Assembly: GCF_040649515.1 (NCBI RefSeq)
Contig: NZ_JBEZFP010000135.1
Location: forward strand, 1-25,426
Direction: 5' to 3'
Length of the DNA stretch: 25,426 nucleotides
Source of the DNA: Yinghuangia elevatio
Lineage (GTDB): Bacteria > Actinomycetota > Actinomycetes > Streptomycetales > Streptomycetaceae
The translations under genes and the position numbers were made by a program. Positions 1 to 7,069 of the stretch are shown in pieces. How positions within the stretch are numbered: position 1 is the stretch's first letter; each line of letters begins with the position of its first letter. The notes under the pieces were generated by a model. It had not been told where the DNA came from. It ran no database searches and saw nothing but the letters and a program-made list of their open reading frames with translations.

Positions 1-972
1 GAGGCAAGCAAGGGGTCCGGGGGTTGTCCCCCGGGCGGGCACAGCCACGTGGAACACGAGACAGCGGGTGAGGCAAGCAAGGGGTCCGACGGCCGCCCTC
101 AGGACGCGCACGGCTCCGGCAAGGGCGAGACGCCGGGTGAGGCCGGCCGGGAGGCCGGCGGGCCGTCCTCCGGCGAGCACGGCCACGTGGAGGACGAGAC
201 GTCCCCGGGCGGGCGGCCGAAGCGTGGTGCCGGGGAGCCCGCCGAGCGGGCCCCCGAGGCGCCGGACGCGGCGGCGCGCCTGTTCGGTGACAACCTCGGC
301 CTCGCGGTGCGCTACGCCGACATCCTGGCCGACATAGGGGTGCGTCGTGGGCTGATCGGCCCCCGGGAGGTCTCGCGCCTGTGGGAGCGCCATCTGCTCA
401 ACTGCGGCGTGCTCGCCGAGCTGGTGCCCGAAGGTGCCGTGGTGCACGACGTGGGGTCCGGTGGCGGGCTTCCCGGCATTCCGCTGGCACTCGTGCGCCC
501 GGACCTGCGGATCACGCTGGTGGAGCCGTTGCTGCGGCGTACCACCTTCCTCGACGAGGTGGTACGCGAGTTGGGCCTCGACCACGTCGAGGTGCTGCGT
601 GGTCGTGCCGAGGAGGTACGCGGCAGCATCGCCTCCGATGTGGTGACCGCCCGGGCCGTCGCACCGCTGTCCCGACTCGCGGGCTGGGGCCTGCCGTTGC
701 TGCGCTCCGGGGGCGAAATGCTGGCGTTGAAGGGGGACACCGCGGCTGCGGAGCTGCAGGAGTCCGAGGCGGATCTGCGCAAGCTCGGTGCGGTCGGCTG
801 GGACGTCGTCCAGGTGGGGGAGGGCATCGTGGACCCGCTGACCACCGTTGTACGCGTCCGGATGGGTGAAGTCGTACGTCCCCCCGCCCGGGGAGCCCGC
901 AAGGCCGCGAGGAACGGCCGTACCGGCGCCAAGGGTTCGACCCGCGGCGGCCGTTCGGGGCGGCGTGGCTGA
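1..972 (+). CDS. rsmG: 16S rRNA (guanine-N7) methyltransferase RsmG (GidB), 5' end open at window edge
   Basis: RsmG uses S-adenosylmethionine to methylate N7 of a guanine in the 530 loop of 16S rRNA; its loss is known to give low-level streptomycin resistance. The methyltransferase core starts near nt 270 (RLFGDNLGLAVRYADILAD). It carries RGLIGPREVSRLWERHLLNC, the SAM-binding motif VVHDVGSGGGLPGIPLAL (about nt 440-490), LVEPLLRRTTFL and VVTARAVAPLSRLAGWG, and ends in a basic Arg/Gly/Lys tail. About 80-90 Gly/Glu/Pro-rich residues precede the core, which is longer than the usual roughly 240-residue form. The frame stays open to base 1, and EASKGS is encoded both at nt 1-18 and at nt 70-87. 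The gene may therefore begin left of the window. GTG at 49 is the first in-window start but has no clear ribosome-binding site. It is followed by parA on the same strand, the usual actinobacterial rsmG-parA-parB order. Confidence 0.9.
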   Translation, partial: EASKGSGGCPPGGHSHVEHETAGEASKGSDGRPQDAHGSGKGETPGEAGREAGGPSSGEHGHVEDETSPGGRPKRGAGEPAERAPEAPDAAARLFGDNLGLAVRYADILADIGVRRGLIGPREVSRLWERHLLNCGVLAELVPEGAVVHDVGSGGGLPGIPLALVRPDLRITLVEPLLRRTTFLDEVVRELGLDHVEVLRGRAEEVRGSIASDVVTARAVAPLSRLAGWGLPLLRSGGEMLALKGDTAAAELQESEADLRKLGAVGWDVVQVGEGIVDPLTTVVRVRMGEVVRPPARGARKAARNGRTGAKGSTRGGRSGRRG

Positions 973-981
973 GCCCACCGC

Positions 982-1033
982 ACTCCGATCGGAGTTCTAC
1001 CGATTGTTCGGAGATTGATCCGATCCGTCGGAT
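982..1033. promoter_or_regulatory. Two inverted repeats between rsmG and parA
   Basis: ACTCCGATCGGAGT at 982-995 is a perfect 14-bp palindrome starting 10 nt after the rsmG stop. At 1018-1033 a second inverted repeat has ATCCGA and TCGGAT arms around four bases. The rsmG-parA gap is where parAB promoters are expected, so these could be operator sites or a weak rsmG terminator. I could not pick a confident -10/-35 pair here. Confidence 0.3.
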
Positions 1034-1098
1034 ATGTGACTCATGTTGTAAGTGCCCGGTGTGTCGCGAAGCCTCTTCGTGATCGCGCCGGGCATCGT

Positions 1099-1112
1099 GT
1101 TTCACGTGAAAC
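1099..1112. other. parS site (perfect consensus)
   Basis: GTTTCACGTGAAAC, the perfect 14-bp palindrome bound by chromosomal ParB. It lies between rsmG and the likely parA start, where ParB loading could also affect parAB transcription. Confidence 0.95.
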
Positions 1113-1210
1113 GACTTCCGTGGAAGCGCAAATGGGCCGCGCAGCTCGGCGTCCCGGAGGCTTCAAAGATCCAGCAGGTTCGCTCCCCTCGCCCGCAACG
1201 ACCGCCGAAC

Positions 1211-2344
1211 ATGGCAGTCTCTGAGAATGCCGACGGGGCGCGTGGCTCCGCCGGGGTTCTGGCAGCAGAGGAGAGTGGACCGTTGTCGTCCGACGTCACC
1301 GCCCCCGGGCAGGGCGGGCCGGCAGGGGGAACTGCCCTGCCCACTCAGCCGCACGGGGGATTCCACGACTCGCCGACGGACCCCGTGCCGGGGCCTCGCG
1401 ATCCCTATCCGCCGGGTGGTCCCGGCACCGCCCCCGGCGACGTTTCACGTGAAACCGAACCGGAGTTGGTGGACGACACCCCTATCGCGCGGGCCGCACG
1501 CCAGGCCGTCGAAACCAGCCGGGCGGCCGCCGAGGGACTGCCTAGGCCCGCGGAGACGCGGGTCATGGTCGTCGCGAACCAGAAGGGCGGCGTCGGCAAG
1601 ACCACGTCGACCGTGAACCTCGCGGCCGCACTCGCCCTGCACGGCGCCCGCGTCCTGGTGGTCGACCTCGACCCGCAGGGCAACGCGTCCACCGCGTTGG
1701 GGATAGACCATCACGCGAGCGTGCCGTCGATCTACGACGTCCTGGTCGAGGGTAAGGACCTCGCCGAGGTCGTGCAGCCGGTGGTGGACGTCGAGGGGCT
1801 GTTCTGCGCCCCCGCGACGATCGACCTCGCCGGCGCGGAGATCGAACTGGTGTCGCTGGTGGCCCGGGAGAGCCGGTTGCAGCGGGCCATCGAGGCGTAC
1901 GAACAGCCCCTGGACTACATCCTGATCGACTGCCCGCCGTCGCTCGGTCTGCTGACCGTGAACGCGCTGGTGGCCGGTCGCGAGGTGGTCATCCCGATCC
2001 AGTGCGAGTACTACGCGCTGGAGGGGCTGGGCCAGTTGCTGCGCAACGTCGAACTGGTACGCGGCCACCTGAACCCGCAACTCCACGTCTCGACCATCCT
2101 GTTGACCATGTACGACGCCCGGACCCGGTTGGCCTCACAGGTCGCCCAGGAGGTGCGTGACCACTTCGCCGCCGAGGTGTTGAACACATCGATCCCGCGT
2201 TCCGTGCGGATCTCCGAGGCGCCCAGTTACGGGCAGACGGTGATGACCTACGATCCGGGATCCAGCGGTGCCTTGTCGTATCTTGAGGCGGCGCGCGAGA
2301 TCGCGCTTCGTGGGATCGCCGCAGAAACGAAGGGGGCACAGTGA
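1211..2344 (+). CDS. parA: Chromosome-partitioning ATPase ParA (Soj family)
   Basis: ParA is a deviant Walker-type ATPase that binds DNA non-specifically and moves ParB-parS complexes; in streptomycetes it also spaces segregating chromosomes in sporulating hyphae. The ATPase domain starts near residue 120 with VMVVANQKGGVGKTT (deviant Walker A). It continues with VLVVDLDPQGNAS, YILIDCPPSLGLLTVNAL (Walker B) and the family block PIQCEYYALEGLGQLL. The roughly 120-residue N-terminal extension is poorly ordered and contains VSRET, encoded by a parS site. ATG 1211 gives 377 residues starting MAVSENADG, comparable to streptomycete ParA from memory. The alternative TTG at 1283 has the better ribosome-binding site (GAGGAG, 9-nt spacing) and leaves the ATPase domain intact. 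The frame extends up to 1052, but that stretch holds a parS and looks non-coding. The stop overlaps the parB start in GTGA, so the two genes are probably translationally coupled. Confidence 0.95.
   Translation: MAVSENADGARGSAGVLAAEESGPLSSDVTAPGQGGPAGGTALPTQPHGGFHDSPTDPVPGPRDPYPPGGPGTAPGDVSRETEPELVDDTPIARAARQAVETSRAAAEGLPRPAETRVMVVANQKGGVGKTTSTVNLAAALALHGARVLVVDLDPQGNASTALGIDHHASVPSIYDVLVEGKDLAEVVQPVVDVEGLFCAPATIDLAGAEIELVSLVARESRLQRAIEAYEQPLDYILIDCPPSLGLLTVNALVAGREVVIPIQCEYYALEGLGQLLRNVELVRGHLNPQLHVSTILLTMYDARTRLASQVAQEVRDHFAAEVLNTSIPRSVRISEAPSYGQTVMTYDPGSSGALSYLEAAREIALRGIAAETKGAQ
1442..1455. other. parS site (perfect) inside parA
   Basis: GTTTCACGTGAAAC within the parA N-terminal coding region, read as part of VSRET. 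An intragenic parS at this place in parA is, from memory, a streptomycete hallmark. Confidence 0.95.
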
Positions 2345-3513
2345 ACGAGAAGCGCAGGGGTCTGGGCCGGGGGCTCGCATCGCTGATCCCCTCGTCCGAG
2401 CAGCCCGCGGCGGTCGAAACGGCACTCGCCACGACGCTCCCCGAGCCCAAGACGTCGCCCACGTCCTGGCCCGTGGTCATCCCGGATCCGGCGGCTCCGG
2501 CGGTCATCGAGCCCGTGCGGCCGGTGGTGCCCGGAAGCGTGGTGCCGGGGAGTGTGGTGCCGGCCGAGCCGACCCCGGTGTCGCGCGACGAGCCCGACGA
2601 GCCCGCGGCGCCGGCCGAACCCGCCACCGTGCACGGGGCGTTCTTCGCCGAGCTGCCGGTCGACGCGATCATGCCGAACCCGCGTCAGCCGCGTGACGAC
2701 TTCAAAGAAGAGCCGATGGGTGAGCTGGTCCACTCCATCCGGGAAGTGGGCCTGCTCCAACCGATCGTGGTCCGGCAGACGGGCGCCGACGCGTACGAGC
2801 TCATCATGGGCGAGCGCAGGCTGCGCGCCTCGAAGGCCGCCGGGCTCACCACCATCCCGGCGATCGTGCGGGCCACCGACGACAACAAGATGCTCCTCGA
2901 CGCGCTGCTGGAGAACCTGCACCGCTCGGAACTCAACGCGATCGAGGAGGCCGCCGCCTACGACCAGTTGCTCAAGGACTTCGACTGCACGCAGGAGGAA
3001 CTGGCCGCCCGCATCGGCCGGTCGCGGCCTCAGGTGACCAACACGCTGCGGCTGCTCCGGCTGCCGCCGGAGGTGCAGTCCAAGCTGCAGGCCGGCACGT
3101 TGTCCGCCAGCCATGCGCGGTCGCTGCTCGGGCTGTCGGACCCCGAGGCGCAGATCGCGCTCGCCAAACGCATCATCGCCGAGGAGCTGTCGGTGCGTTC
3201 GGTCGAGGAGATCGTGTATCTCCAACAGGCCGAGGAGGAGCGCAACGGCCCGGCGAAGCCGAAGAAGCAGAACCGGGCGCGGGCGGGCACGCGGCGGGCC
3301 GCGGAGATCGACCACCTGGAGACCCGCCTCAAGGACCGGTTCGAGACCAGCGTGAGCATCGCCGTCGGTCAGAAGAAGGGCAAGGTCATCGTCGAGTTCG
3401 CGACGGTGGAGGACCTGGAGCGCATCCTCTCGGTCATGGCGCCGGGGGAGGAGCGGGTGCTCGCGCGCCTGCGCAGCCGTACGTCGGACGATGCGGAGTC
3501 GGCTGCGGGATAG
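2341..3513 (+). CDS. parB: Chromosome-partitioning protein ParB (CTP-dependent DNA clamp)
   Basis: ParB binds parS, uses CTP to close into a sliding clamp that spreads along DNA, and recruits SMC and ParA. The 390 residues begin NEKRRGLGRGLASLIP, the N-terminal ParA-interacting motif. A Pro/Val/Glu-rich linker follows to about residue 100. The ParB/Srx domain contains IMPNPRQPRDDF (near 107) and the CTP-binding GERRLRAS motif (near 156). The parS-reading helix-turn-helix is around 215-240 (TQEELAARIGRSRPQVTNTL). The C-terminal dimerisation domain ends RVLARLRSR. GTG 2341 overlaps the parA stop and has an AAGGGGG ribosome-binding sequence just upstream. At least eight candidate target sites lie in this window, most within 5 kb of the gene, which fits cis-loading at an origin-proximal centromere. 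Confidence 0.97.
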   Translation: MNEKRRGLGRGLASLIPSSEQPAAVETALATTLPEPKTSPTSWPVVIPDPAAPAVIEPVRPVVPGSVVPGSVVPAEPTPVSRDEPDEPAAPAEPATVHGAFFAELPVDAIMPNPRQPRDDFKEEPMGELVHSIREVGLLQPIVVRQTGADAYELIMGERRLRASKAAGLTTIPAIVRATDDNKMLLDALLENLHRSELNAIEEAAAYDQLLKDFDCTQEELAARIGRSRPQVTNTLRLLRLPPEVQSKLQAGTLSASHARSLLGLSDPEAQIALAKRIIAEELSVRSVEEIVYLQQAEEERNGPAKPKKQNRARAGTRRAAEIDHLETRLKDRFETSVSIAVGQKKGKVIVEFATVEDLERILSVMAPGEERVLARLRSRTSDDAESAAG

Positions 3514-3550
3514 CCGGAGCGCGAACCGACGCCGGGCGGACCGGGTCGGG

Positions 3551-3595
3551 AATGCCCAGGGCCCCACGGACATCGTCCGTGGGGCCCTGGGCATT
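3551..3595. terminator. Strong hairpin terminator after parB
   Basis: A perfect 21-bp inverted repeat (arms 3551-3571 and 3575-3595, 3-nt loop) lies 37 bases after the parB stop. The outer bases read AATGCCCAGG and CCTGGGCATT. No U-tract follows, as is usual in high-GC actinomycetes. It probably ends parAB transcription and blocks antisense reading from ddl. Confidence 0.9.
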
Positions 3596-3619
3596 GTCAC
3601 CGTGCATCCGAGACCCGAC

Positions 3620-3633
3620 GTTTCACGTGGAAC
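3620..3633. other. parS site (one-base variant)
   Basis: GTTTCACGTGGAAC differs from the perfect palindrome at one position. It is the first of three sites in the gap between the convergent parB and ddl genes. Confidence 0.88.
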
Positions 3634-3718
3634 ACGTCACGGGTGTCGCGCCGCGCGCTCCTCGTGACCCGGGTGCCCGGGCCACGAGGCACTGTTCGGT
3701 ACCCCTCGGTGCGCCGAT

Positions 3719-3732
3719 GTTTCACGTGGAAC
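3719..3732. other. parS site (one-base variant)
   Basis: GTTTCACGTGGAAC, 99 bp from the previous site and in the same orientation with the same substitution. Confidence 0.88.
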
Positions 3733-3785
3733 CGAGCCCCCCGACGCCTCGGCACATTCGTACCTCGGCGCTTCGGCGCATCCGC

Positions 3786-3799
3786 GTTTCACGTGGAAC
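3786..3799. other. parS site (one-base variant) spanning the ddl stop codon
   Basis: GTTTCACGTGGAAC. Read on the minus strand, GTTCCACGTGAAAC supplies the last two ddl codons (Ser-Thr) and the TGA stop at 3789-3791. Confidence 0.88.
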
Positions 3800-4742
3800 G
3801 CGACACCGCCCGGTGCAGCAACTCCCGGTAGAGGACGCCCGCGTCGAGGCCGGCCGCGGCGACCGCCTGGGGCAGCAGGCTCGTCTCGGTCATCCCCGGA
3901 GCGACGTTGGACTCCAGGAACCACGCGGTGCCCGCGGCGTCGACGATGAGGTCCGTACGCGAGACGTCGCGCAGCCGCAGGACCTGGTGGGCCGTCAGAG
4001 CCGTCTGTGCGGCCGCCTGAGCGGCTTCCGGATCGAGTCGGGAGGGGACGAAGAACTCCGTCGTTCCGGCCGTGTAGCGGGCCGTGTAGTCGTACACCCC
4101 GGAGTCCGGCACGATCTCGACGATCGGCAGTGCCTCCGGACCCGATCCGGTGTCCACGACCGACACCGCGACCTCGGTTCCTTCGAGGTAGGTCTCGACC
4201 AGTGCCACGTCGCCGTACGAGAACGCCCCCACCATCGCCGAGGACAGCTCCTCGACGGTACGTGCGACCGAGGCGCCGAGCGCCGAGCCGCCGCGAGCGG
4301 GCTTCACGAACAGCGGGAGTCCGAACCGCGCGACGATCGCCTCCAGGACGGCGGACGCGCCCAGGTCCCGGAAGGTGTCGTGGGGGAGGGCCACCGAGTC
4401 GGGGGTCCGCACCCCGGCGGCGCGCAGCACCGCCTTCGCCATCGGCTTGTCGAAGGCGGTCCGCGAAGCGTCCGGACCGGAGCCCACGTACGGGATGCCG
4501 AGCAGGTCCAGCACATCGCGCACCGCGCCGTCCTCCCCGTAGGACCCGTGCAGCGCCGGGAAGACGACGTCCGGCCGGTCGGCGGCCAGTGCGGACAGCA
4601 GCCGTCCGTCGACGTCCAGGACCTCGACGTCCACATCGATCGCCCGGAGGGCGTCGGCGATCCGGCGGCCGGAGCGCAGCGACACGTCGCGCTCGTGCGA
4701 CAGCCCGCCGGCGAGTACGACGACGCGGCCGAGGTCGCTCAT
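3789..4742 (-). CDS. D-alanine--D-alanine ligase family protein (ATP-grasp)
   Basis: Predicted cytoplasmic ligase joining two D-Ala with ATP hydrolysis for the UDP-MurNAc pentapeptide. The 317 residues carry the Ddl landmarks in order: GGLSHERDVSLRSG near the N-terminus, HGSYGEDG, PLFVKPARGGSALG (ATP-grasp Lys and Ser loop), VYDYTARY (omega loop), FFVPSRL and FLESNVAPGMTETSLLP (metal-binding Glu and Asn). The Glu, Ser and last Tyr match the E15/S150/Y216 triad of E. coli DdlB, from memory, which favours D-Ala over D-lactate as second substrate. The start at 4742 is chosen for its AAAGGA ribosome-binding sequence; an upstream in-frame ATG at 4835 only adds Pro-rich junk. It sits among five parS sites and reads toward parB. 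It may be a second ligase beside a ddl gene elsewhere, which this window cannot show. Confidence 0.88.
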   Translation of the reverse strand: MSDLGRVVVLAGGLSHERDVSLRSGRRIADALRAIDVDVEVLDVDGRLLSALAADRPDVVFPALHGSYGEDGAVRDVLDLLGIPYVGSGPDASRTAFDKPMAKAVLRAAGVRTPDSVALPHDTFRDLGASAVLEAIVARFGLPLFVKPARGGSALGASVARTVEELSSAMVGAFSYGDVALVETYLEGTEVAVSVVDTGSGPEALPIVEIVPDSGVYDYTARYTAGTTEFFVPSRLDPEAAQAAAQTALTAHQVLRLRDVSRTDLIVDAAGTAWFLESNVAPGMTETSLLPQAVAAAGLDAGVLYRELLHRAVSRST

Positions 4743-4914
4743 CCGTGGTGGTCCTTTCGGGAGGGAGTTCGGGGGCATGGTGGTCGGATACCCCTTGGGG
4801 AGACGGGGAGAGACGGGGGAGGCGGAGACGGACACGGAGGCGACGGCGAGCCGAGAGCGGGAGCCGTCGCGCGGCCGCCGGTGCAGCCGTGGCGGTGCGG
4901 GCCGGTGCCCGCGC

Positions 4915-4928
4915 GTTTCACGTGAAAC
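4915..4928. other. parS site (perfect consensus)
   Basis: GTTTCACGTGAAAC in the gap between the aminotransferase and ddl. The gap (4743-5015) otherwise shows only low-complexity purine-rich sequence on the plus strand and one more parS. Confidence 0.95.
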
Positions 4929-4967
4929 GCGCGCGACGCGGTAACGGACCGCCCCGACCCGAGCATC

Positions 4968-4981
4968 GTTCCACGTGAAAC
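4968..4981. other. parS site (one-base variant)
   Basis: GTTCCACGTGAAAC, the reverse complement of the variant seen at 3620, 3719 and 3786, so the asymmetric base faces the other way. It lies 53 bp from the perfect site at 4915. Confidence 0.88.
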
Positions 4982-5015
4982 ACCGCCGATCCGCCGACGC
5001 TCGTCCGAGCGTCGC

Positions 5016-6347
5016 TCACGCGAGGTCCGGTCCCGGCGCCTGGGTGGTCGGAGACGGCGAGGCGCCGCCCCGCAGTGCGGGGCCGGCGCCCGGGCCGCCG
5101 AACATCGACCGCAGTTCCAGCTCCTGCGAGATGACGCCCGCGAGGCGGCGTACCCCCTCGCGGATCCGGTCCGGGGTCGGATAGCAGAACGACAGGCGCA
5201 TCGAGGACGCCCCGAAGCCGTCGGCGTAGAAGGCGGTGCCGGGCACGTACGCGACCCGGGCGGTGACCGCGCGCGGCAGCATCGCCTTGGCGTCGAGGCC
5301 CTCCGGCAGGGTCACCCAGACGAAGAAGCCGCCGGCCGGGTTCGTCCACGTGGCGCCGGGCGGCATGTAGGTGCGCAGCGCGTCGAGCATCGCGTCGCGG
5401 CGCTCGCGGTACATCTCGCGGTACGTCTTGATCTGCGCCCGCCACGGCTGCGTCTCCAGATACGCGGACACCGTCATCTGGGAGAAGACCGGCGGGCTGA
5501 GTACGGAGGCCTCGGCCGCCAGCACCAGCTTCTCGCGGACCGCGTGCGGGGCGACCGCCCACCCGACGCGCAGACCCGGCGCGAAGGTCTTGGAGAACGA
5601 GCCAAGGTAGACGACCCCGTCGGCGTCGTCGGCGCGCAGCGCACGCATCGGGTCGCCGTCGAAGCCCAGCAATCCGTACGGGTTGTCCTCGACGATCAGC
5701 AGATCCGCGGCGCGGCAGATCTCCAGGATCCGGGCCCGCCGTTCCGGCGACAGGCAGACGCCCATCGGGTTGTGGAAGTTCGGGATCGTGTAGAGGAACT
5801 TGGCGCGCTTGCCGGAGGCGCGCACCGCGGCGATCGCGTTCTCCAGGTGCTCGGGGATGAGCCCGTCGTCGTCCATGCCGACGTGCACGACGTTCGCCTG
5901 GTACGACGCGAAGGTCGACAGCGCGCCCACGTAGCTGGGGGCCTCGGCCAGGATGACGTCCCCGGGGTCGATGAAGATGCGGGTCACCAGATCGAGGGCC
6001 TGCTGCGAGCCGACGGTCACGGTGATGTCGTCGGGATGCGCGTCGATGCCTTCGAGGCGCATGACGTCGCAGATCTGCCCGCGCAGGGTCTCGTCGCCCT
6101 GACCCGAGCCGTACTGCAGCGCCACGGTGCCGCGCTCGGCGACCAGGCGGGCGACGGTGTCGGCGACCGCGTCGAGCGGGAGCGCGTTGATGTTGGGCAT
6201 GCCGCCGGCGAGTGAGACGACCTCGGGCCGTGATGCCACGGCGAACAGAGCTCGTACCTCGGAGGCCGTCATGCCGGCCGTACGGGCGGCGTAGCGGTCG
6301 ACATAGTTGTCGAGACGGGATCCGGGGGAGCTCTGCGGGACGTTCAC
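5016..6347 (-). CDS. PLP-dependent class I/II aminotransferase (LysN/2-aminoadipate type)
   Basis: Fold-type I aminotransferase of 443 residues, probably moving an amino group between an amino acid and a 2-oxoacid; the substrate cannot be told. Landmarks in order are EVVSLAGGMPN, ALQYGSGQGDETLR, ITVTVGSQQALDLV, FLYTIPNFHNPMGVCLS, LLIVEDNPYGLLGFDG, then the PLP-lysine block YLGSFSKTFAPGLRVGW. Near the end are GGFFVWVTLPEG and MRLSFCYPTPDRIREGV, with the carboxylate-binding Arg. No N-terminal helix-turn-helix exists, so it is not a MocR-type regulator, although the enzyme core resembles that family and LysN. GTG 6347 is preceded by a perfect AAGGAGG with 7-nt spacing, which rules out the longer frame up to 6629. 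It is divergent from the small gene at 6556 and lies upstream of ddl on the same strand. Confidence 0.92.
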   Translation of the reverse strand: MNVPQSSPGSRLDNYVDRYAARTAGMTASEVRALFAVASRPEVVSLAGGMPNINALPLDAVADTVARLVAERGTVALQYGSGQGDETLRGQICDVMRLEGIDAHPDDITVTVGSQQALDLVTRIFIDPGDVILAEAPSYVGALSTFASYQANVVHVGMDDDGLIPEHLENAIAAVRASGKRAKFLYTIPNFHNPMGVCLSPERRARILEICRAADLLIVEDNPYGLLGFDGDPMRALRADDADGVVYLGSFSKTFAPGLRVGWAVAPHAVREKLVLAAEASVLSPPVFSQMTVSAYLETQPWRAQIKTYREMYRERRDAMLDALRTYMPPGATWTNPAGGFFVWVTLPEGLDAKAMLPRAVTARVAYVPGTAFYADGFGASSMRLSFCYPTPDRIREGVRRLAGVISQELELRSMFGGPGAGPALRGGASPSPTTQAPGPDLA

Positions 6348-6555
6348 GTACCGGCCTCCTTGAGGCGATGCGGGTGGTCGAACCTGCTGCTGTTCCACCG
6401 AGTATGCGAAATCGCACGACTCGGCGCGCTGTGATTGCCGCCATAGGAGTGGTCTTCGGCGGACAAACCGTCTGCGTCGTACAGCCGCATTGGGTCGGGT
6501 GGGCGGCGGGCGATTACCATGCGTCTTGGCGTAACCACCCATTCTGGAGGGCCCC

Positions 6556-6810
6556 ATGCGCTCGGTGCGATGGGTTATCACCGGCCTCGGAGTCGGCGTC
6601 GTCGGCGGCTTCGTGGGCGGCTTCCTCACCTCGTCCCGTCCGGAGACGCGCGATCAGCGCGCGTGGTTGCCGGACGGCCCGGCGGTCCCGGTGCGCGAAC
6701 TCCCCGCCGAGGACCGTGTCCTGCCGGGCAACCCGCAGCTGGTGCTGGTGGGGGAGCCCGCCCCGGAGTTCGGCGACGAAGCGATGGCGCACGTTTCACG
6801 TGAAACCTGA
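6556..6810 (+). CDS. Small single-pass membrane protein, unknown function, C-terminus encoded by parS
   Basis: An 84-residue protein I do not recognise. ATG 6556 has a GGAGGG ribosome-binding sequence 5 nt upstream. Residues 6-25 form one hydrophobic, glycine-rich helix (WVITGLGVGVVGGFVGGFL), a membrane anchor or uncleaved signal. A short polar tail follows, rich in Pro, Glu and Asp. The last residues, VSRET, are written by the parS at 6793-6806, and the stop comes right after it. The same pentapeptide comes from the parS in parA, because both genes read the site in the same frame. The gene is divergent from the aminotransferase and convergent with the amidase. The ribosome-binding site and frame support it as real; no role can be assigned. 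Confidence 0.68.
   Translation: MRSVRWVITGLGVGVVGGFVGGFLTSSRPETRDQRAWLPDGPAVPVRELPAEDRVLPGNPQLVLVGEPAPEFGDEAMAHVSRET
6793..6806. other. parS site (perfect) at the end of the small membrane protein gene
   Basis: GTTTCACGTGAAAC. It codes for VSRET just before the TGA stop of the 84-residue gene, and is followed by extra GTGAAAC half-sites. Confidence 0.95.
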
Positions 6811-6900
6811 GCCGTGAAACCTGAGCCGTGCGTCATGGACTCGGAGCCGTGAACCCTGGTCGACCGAACCGGTTGTGAAACCGGGCAGGCCGTGAAACCC
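6800..6900 (+). repeat. Degenerate array of parS half-sites (GTGAAAC)
   Basis: After the parS at 6793, the half-site GTGAAAC recurs at 6814-6820, 6875-6881 and 6892-6898, with GTGAACC at 6849. The first two copies belong to a 14-bp tandem repeat, GTGAAACCTGAGCC, at 6800-6813 and 6814-6827. The stretch between the small gene and the amidase has no open reading frame of note. Confidence 0.7.
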
Positions 6901-6935
6901 GAGCCGCGGCACCGCAGTCACCGCAGGCACCGCGC

Positions 6936-6962
6936 GAACCGCAAGAACCGCAAGAACCGCAA
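6936..6962 (+). repeat. Three tandem copies of a 9-bp unit
   Basis: GAACCGCAA is repeated three times without a gap, then runs into the terminator stem. It looks like slippage-type DNA with no coding role. Confidence 0.75.
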
Positions 6963-7010
6963 GAACGCCGAGGGCGGTCCGGAGAGTCTCCGGACCGCCC
7001 TCGGCGTTCT
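6962..7010. terminator. Long bidirectional hairpin terminator
   Basis: A perfect inverted repeat centred on base 6986 has 24-bp arms, 6962-6985 and 6987-7010. It begins AGAACGCCG and ends CGGCGTTCT. It sits between the convergent small gene and amidase gene. The minus-strand side ends in GAGAAGAG-type sequence rather than a U-tract. It probably terminates transcription from both sides. Confidence 0.88.
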
Positions 7011-7069
7011 CTTCTCACCTGCCGCTCACCCGGCGACCGCAGGCCGCCGTCGGATTCGCCGGGCCACCC

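Noticed and set aside
42..55. CACGTGGAAC-like sequence as a ninth parS (also around 181-190)
   Set aside because: Only the centre and one arm match; the other arm differs at four positions. It falls in the rsmG leader repeat.
1052..1210. Upstream extension of parA from 1052
   Set aside because: This stretch includes the parS at 1099 and lacks similarity to ParA; streptomycete ParA begins near the ATG at 1211 from memory.
4743..4835. Longer ddl start at 4835
   Set aside because: It adds a Pro/Ser-rich run not found in Ddl proteins, while ATG 4742 has a good ribosome-binding site.
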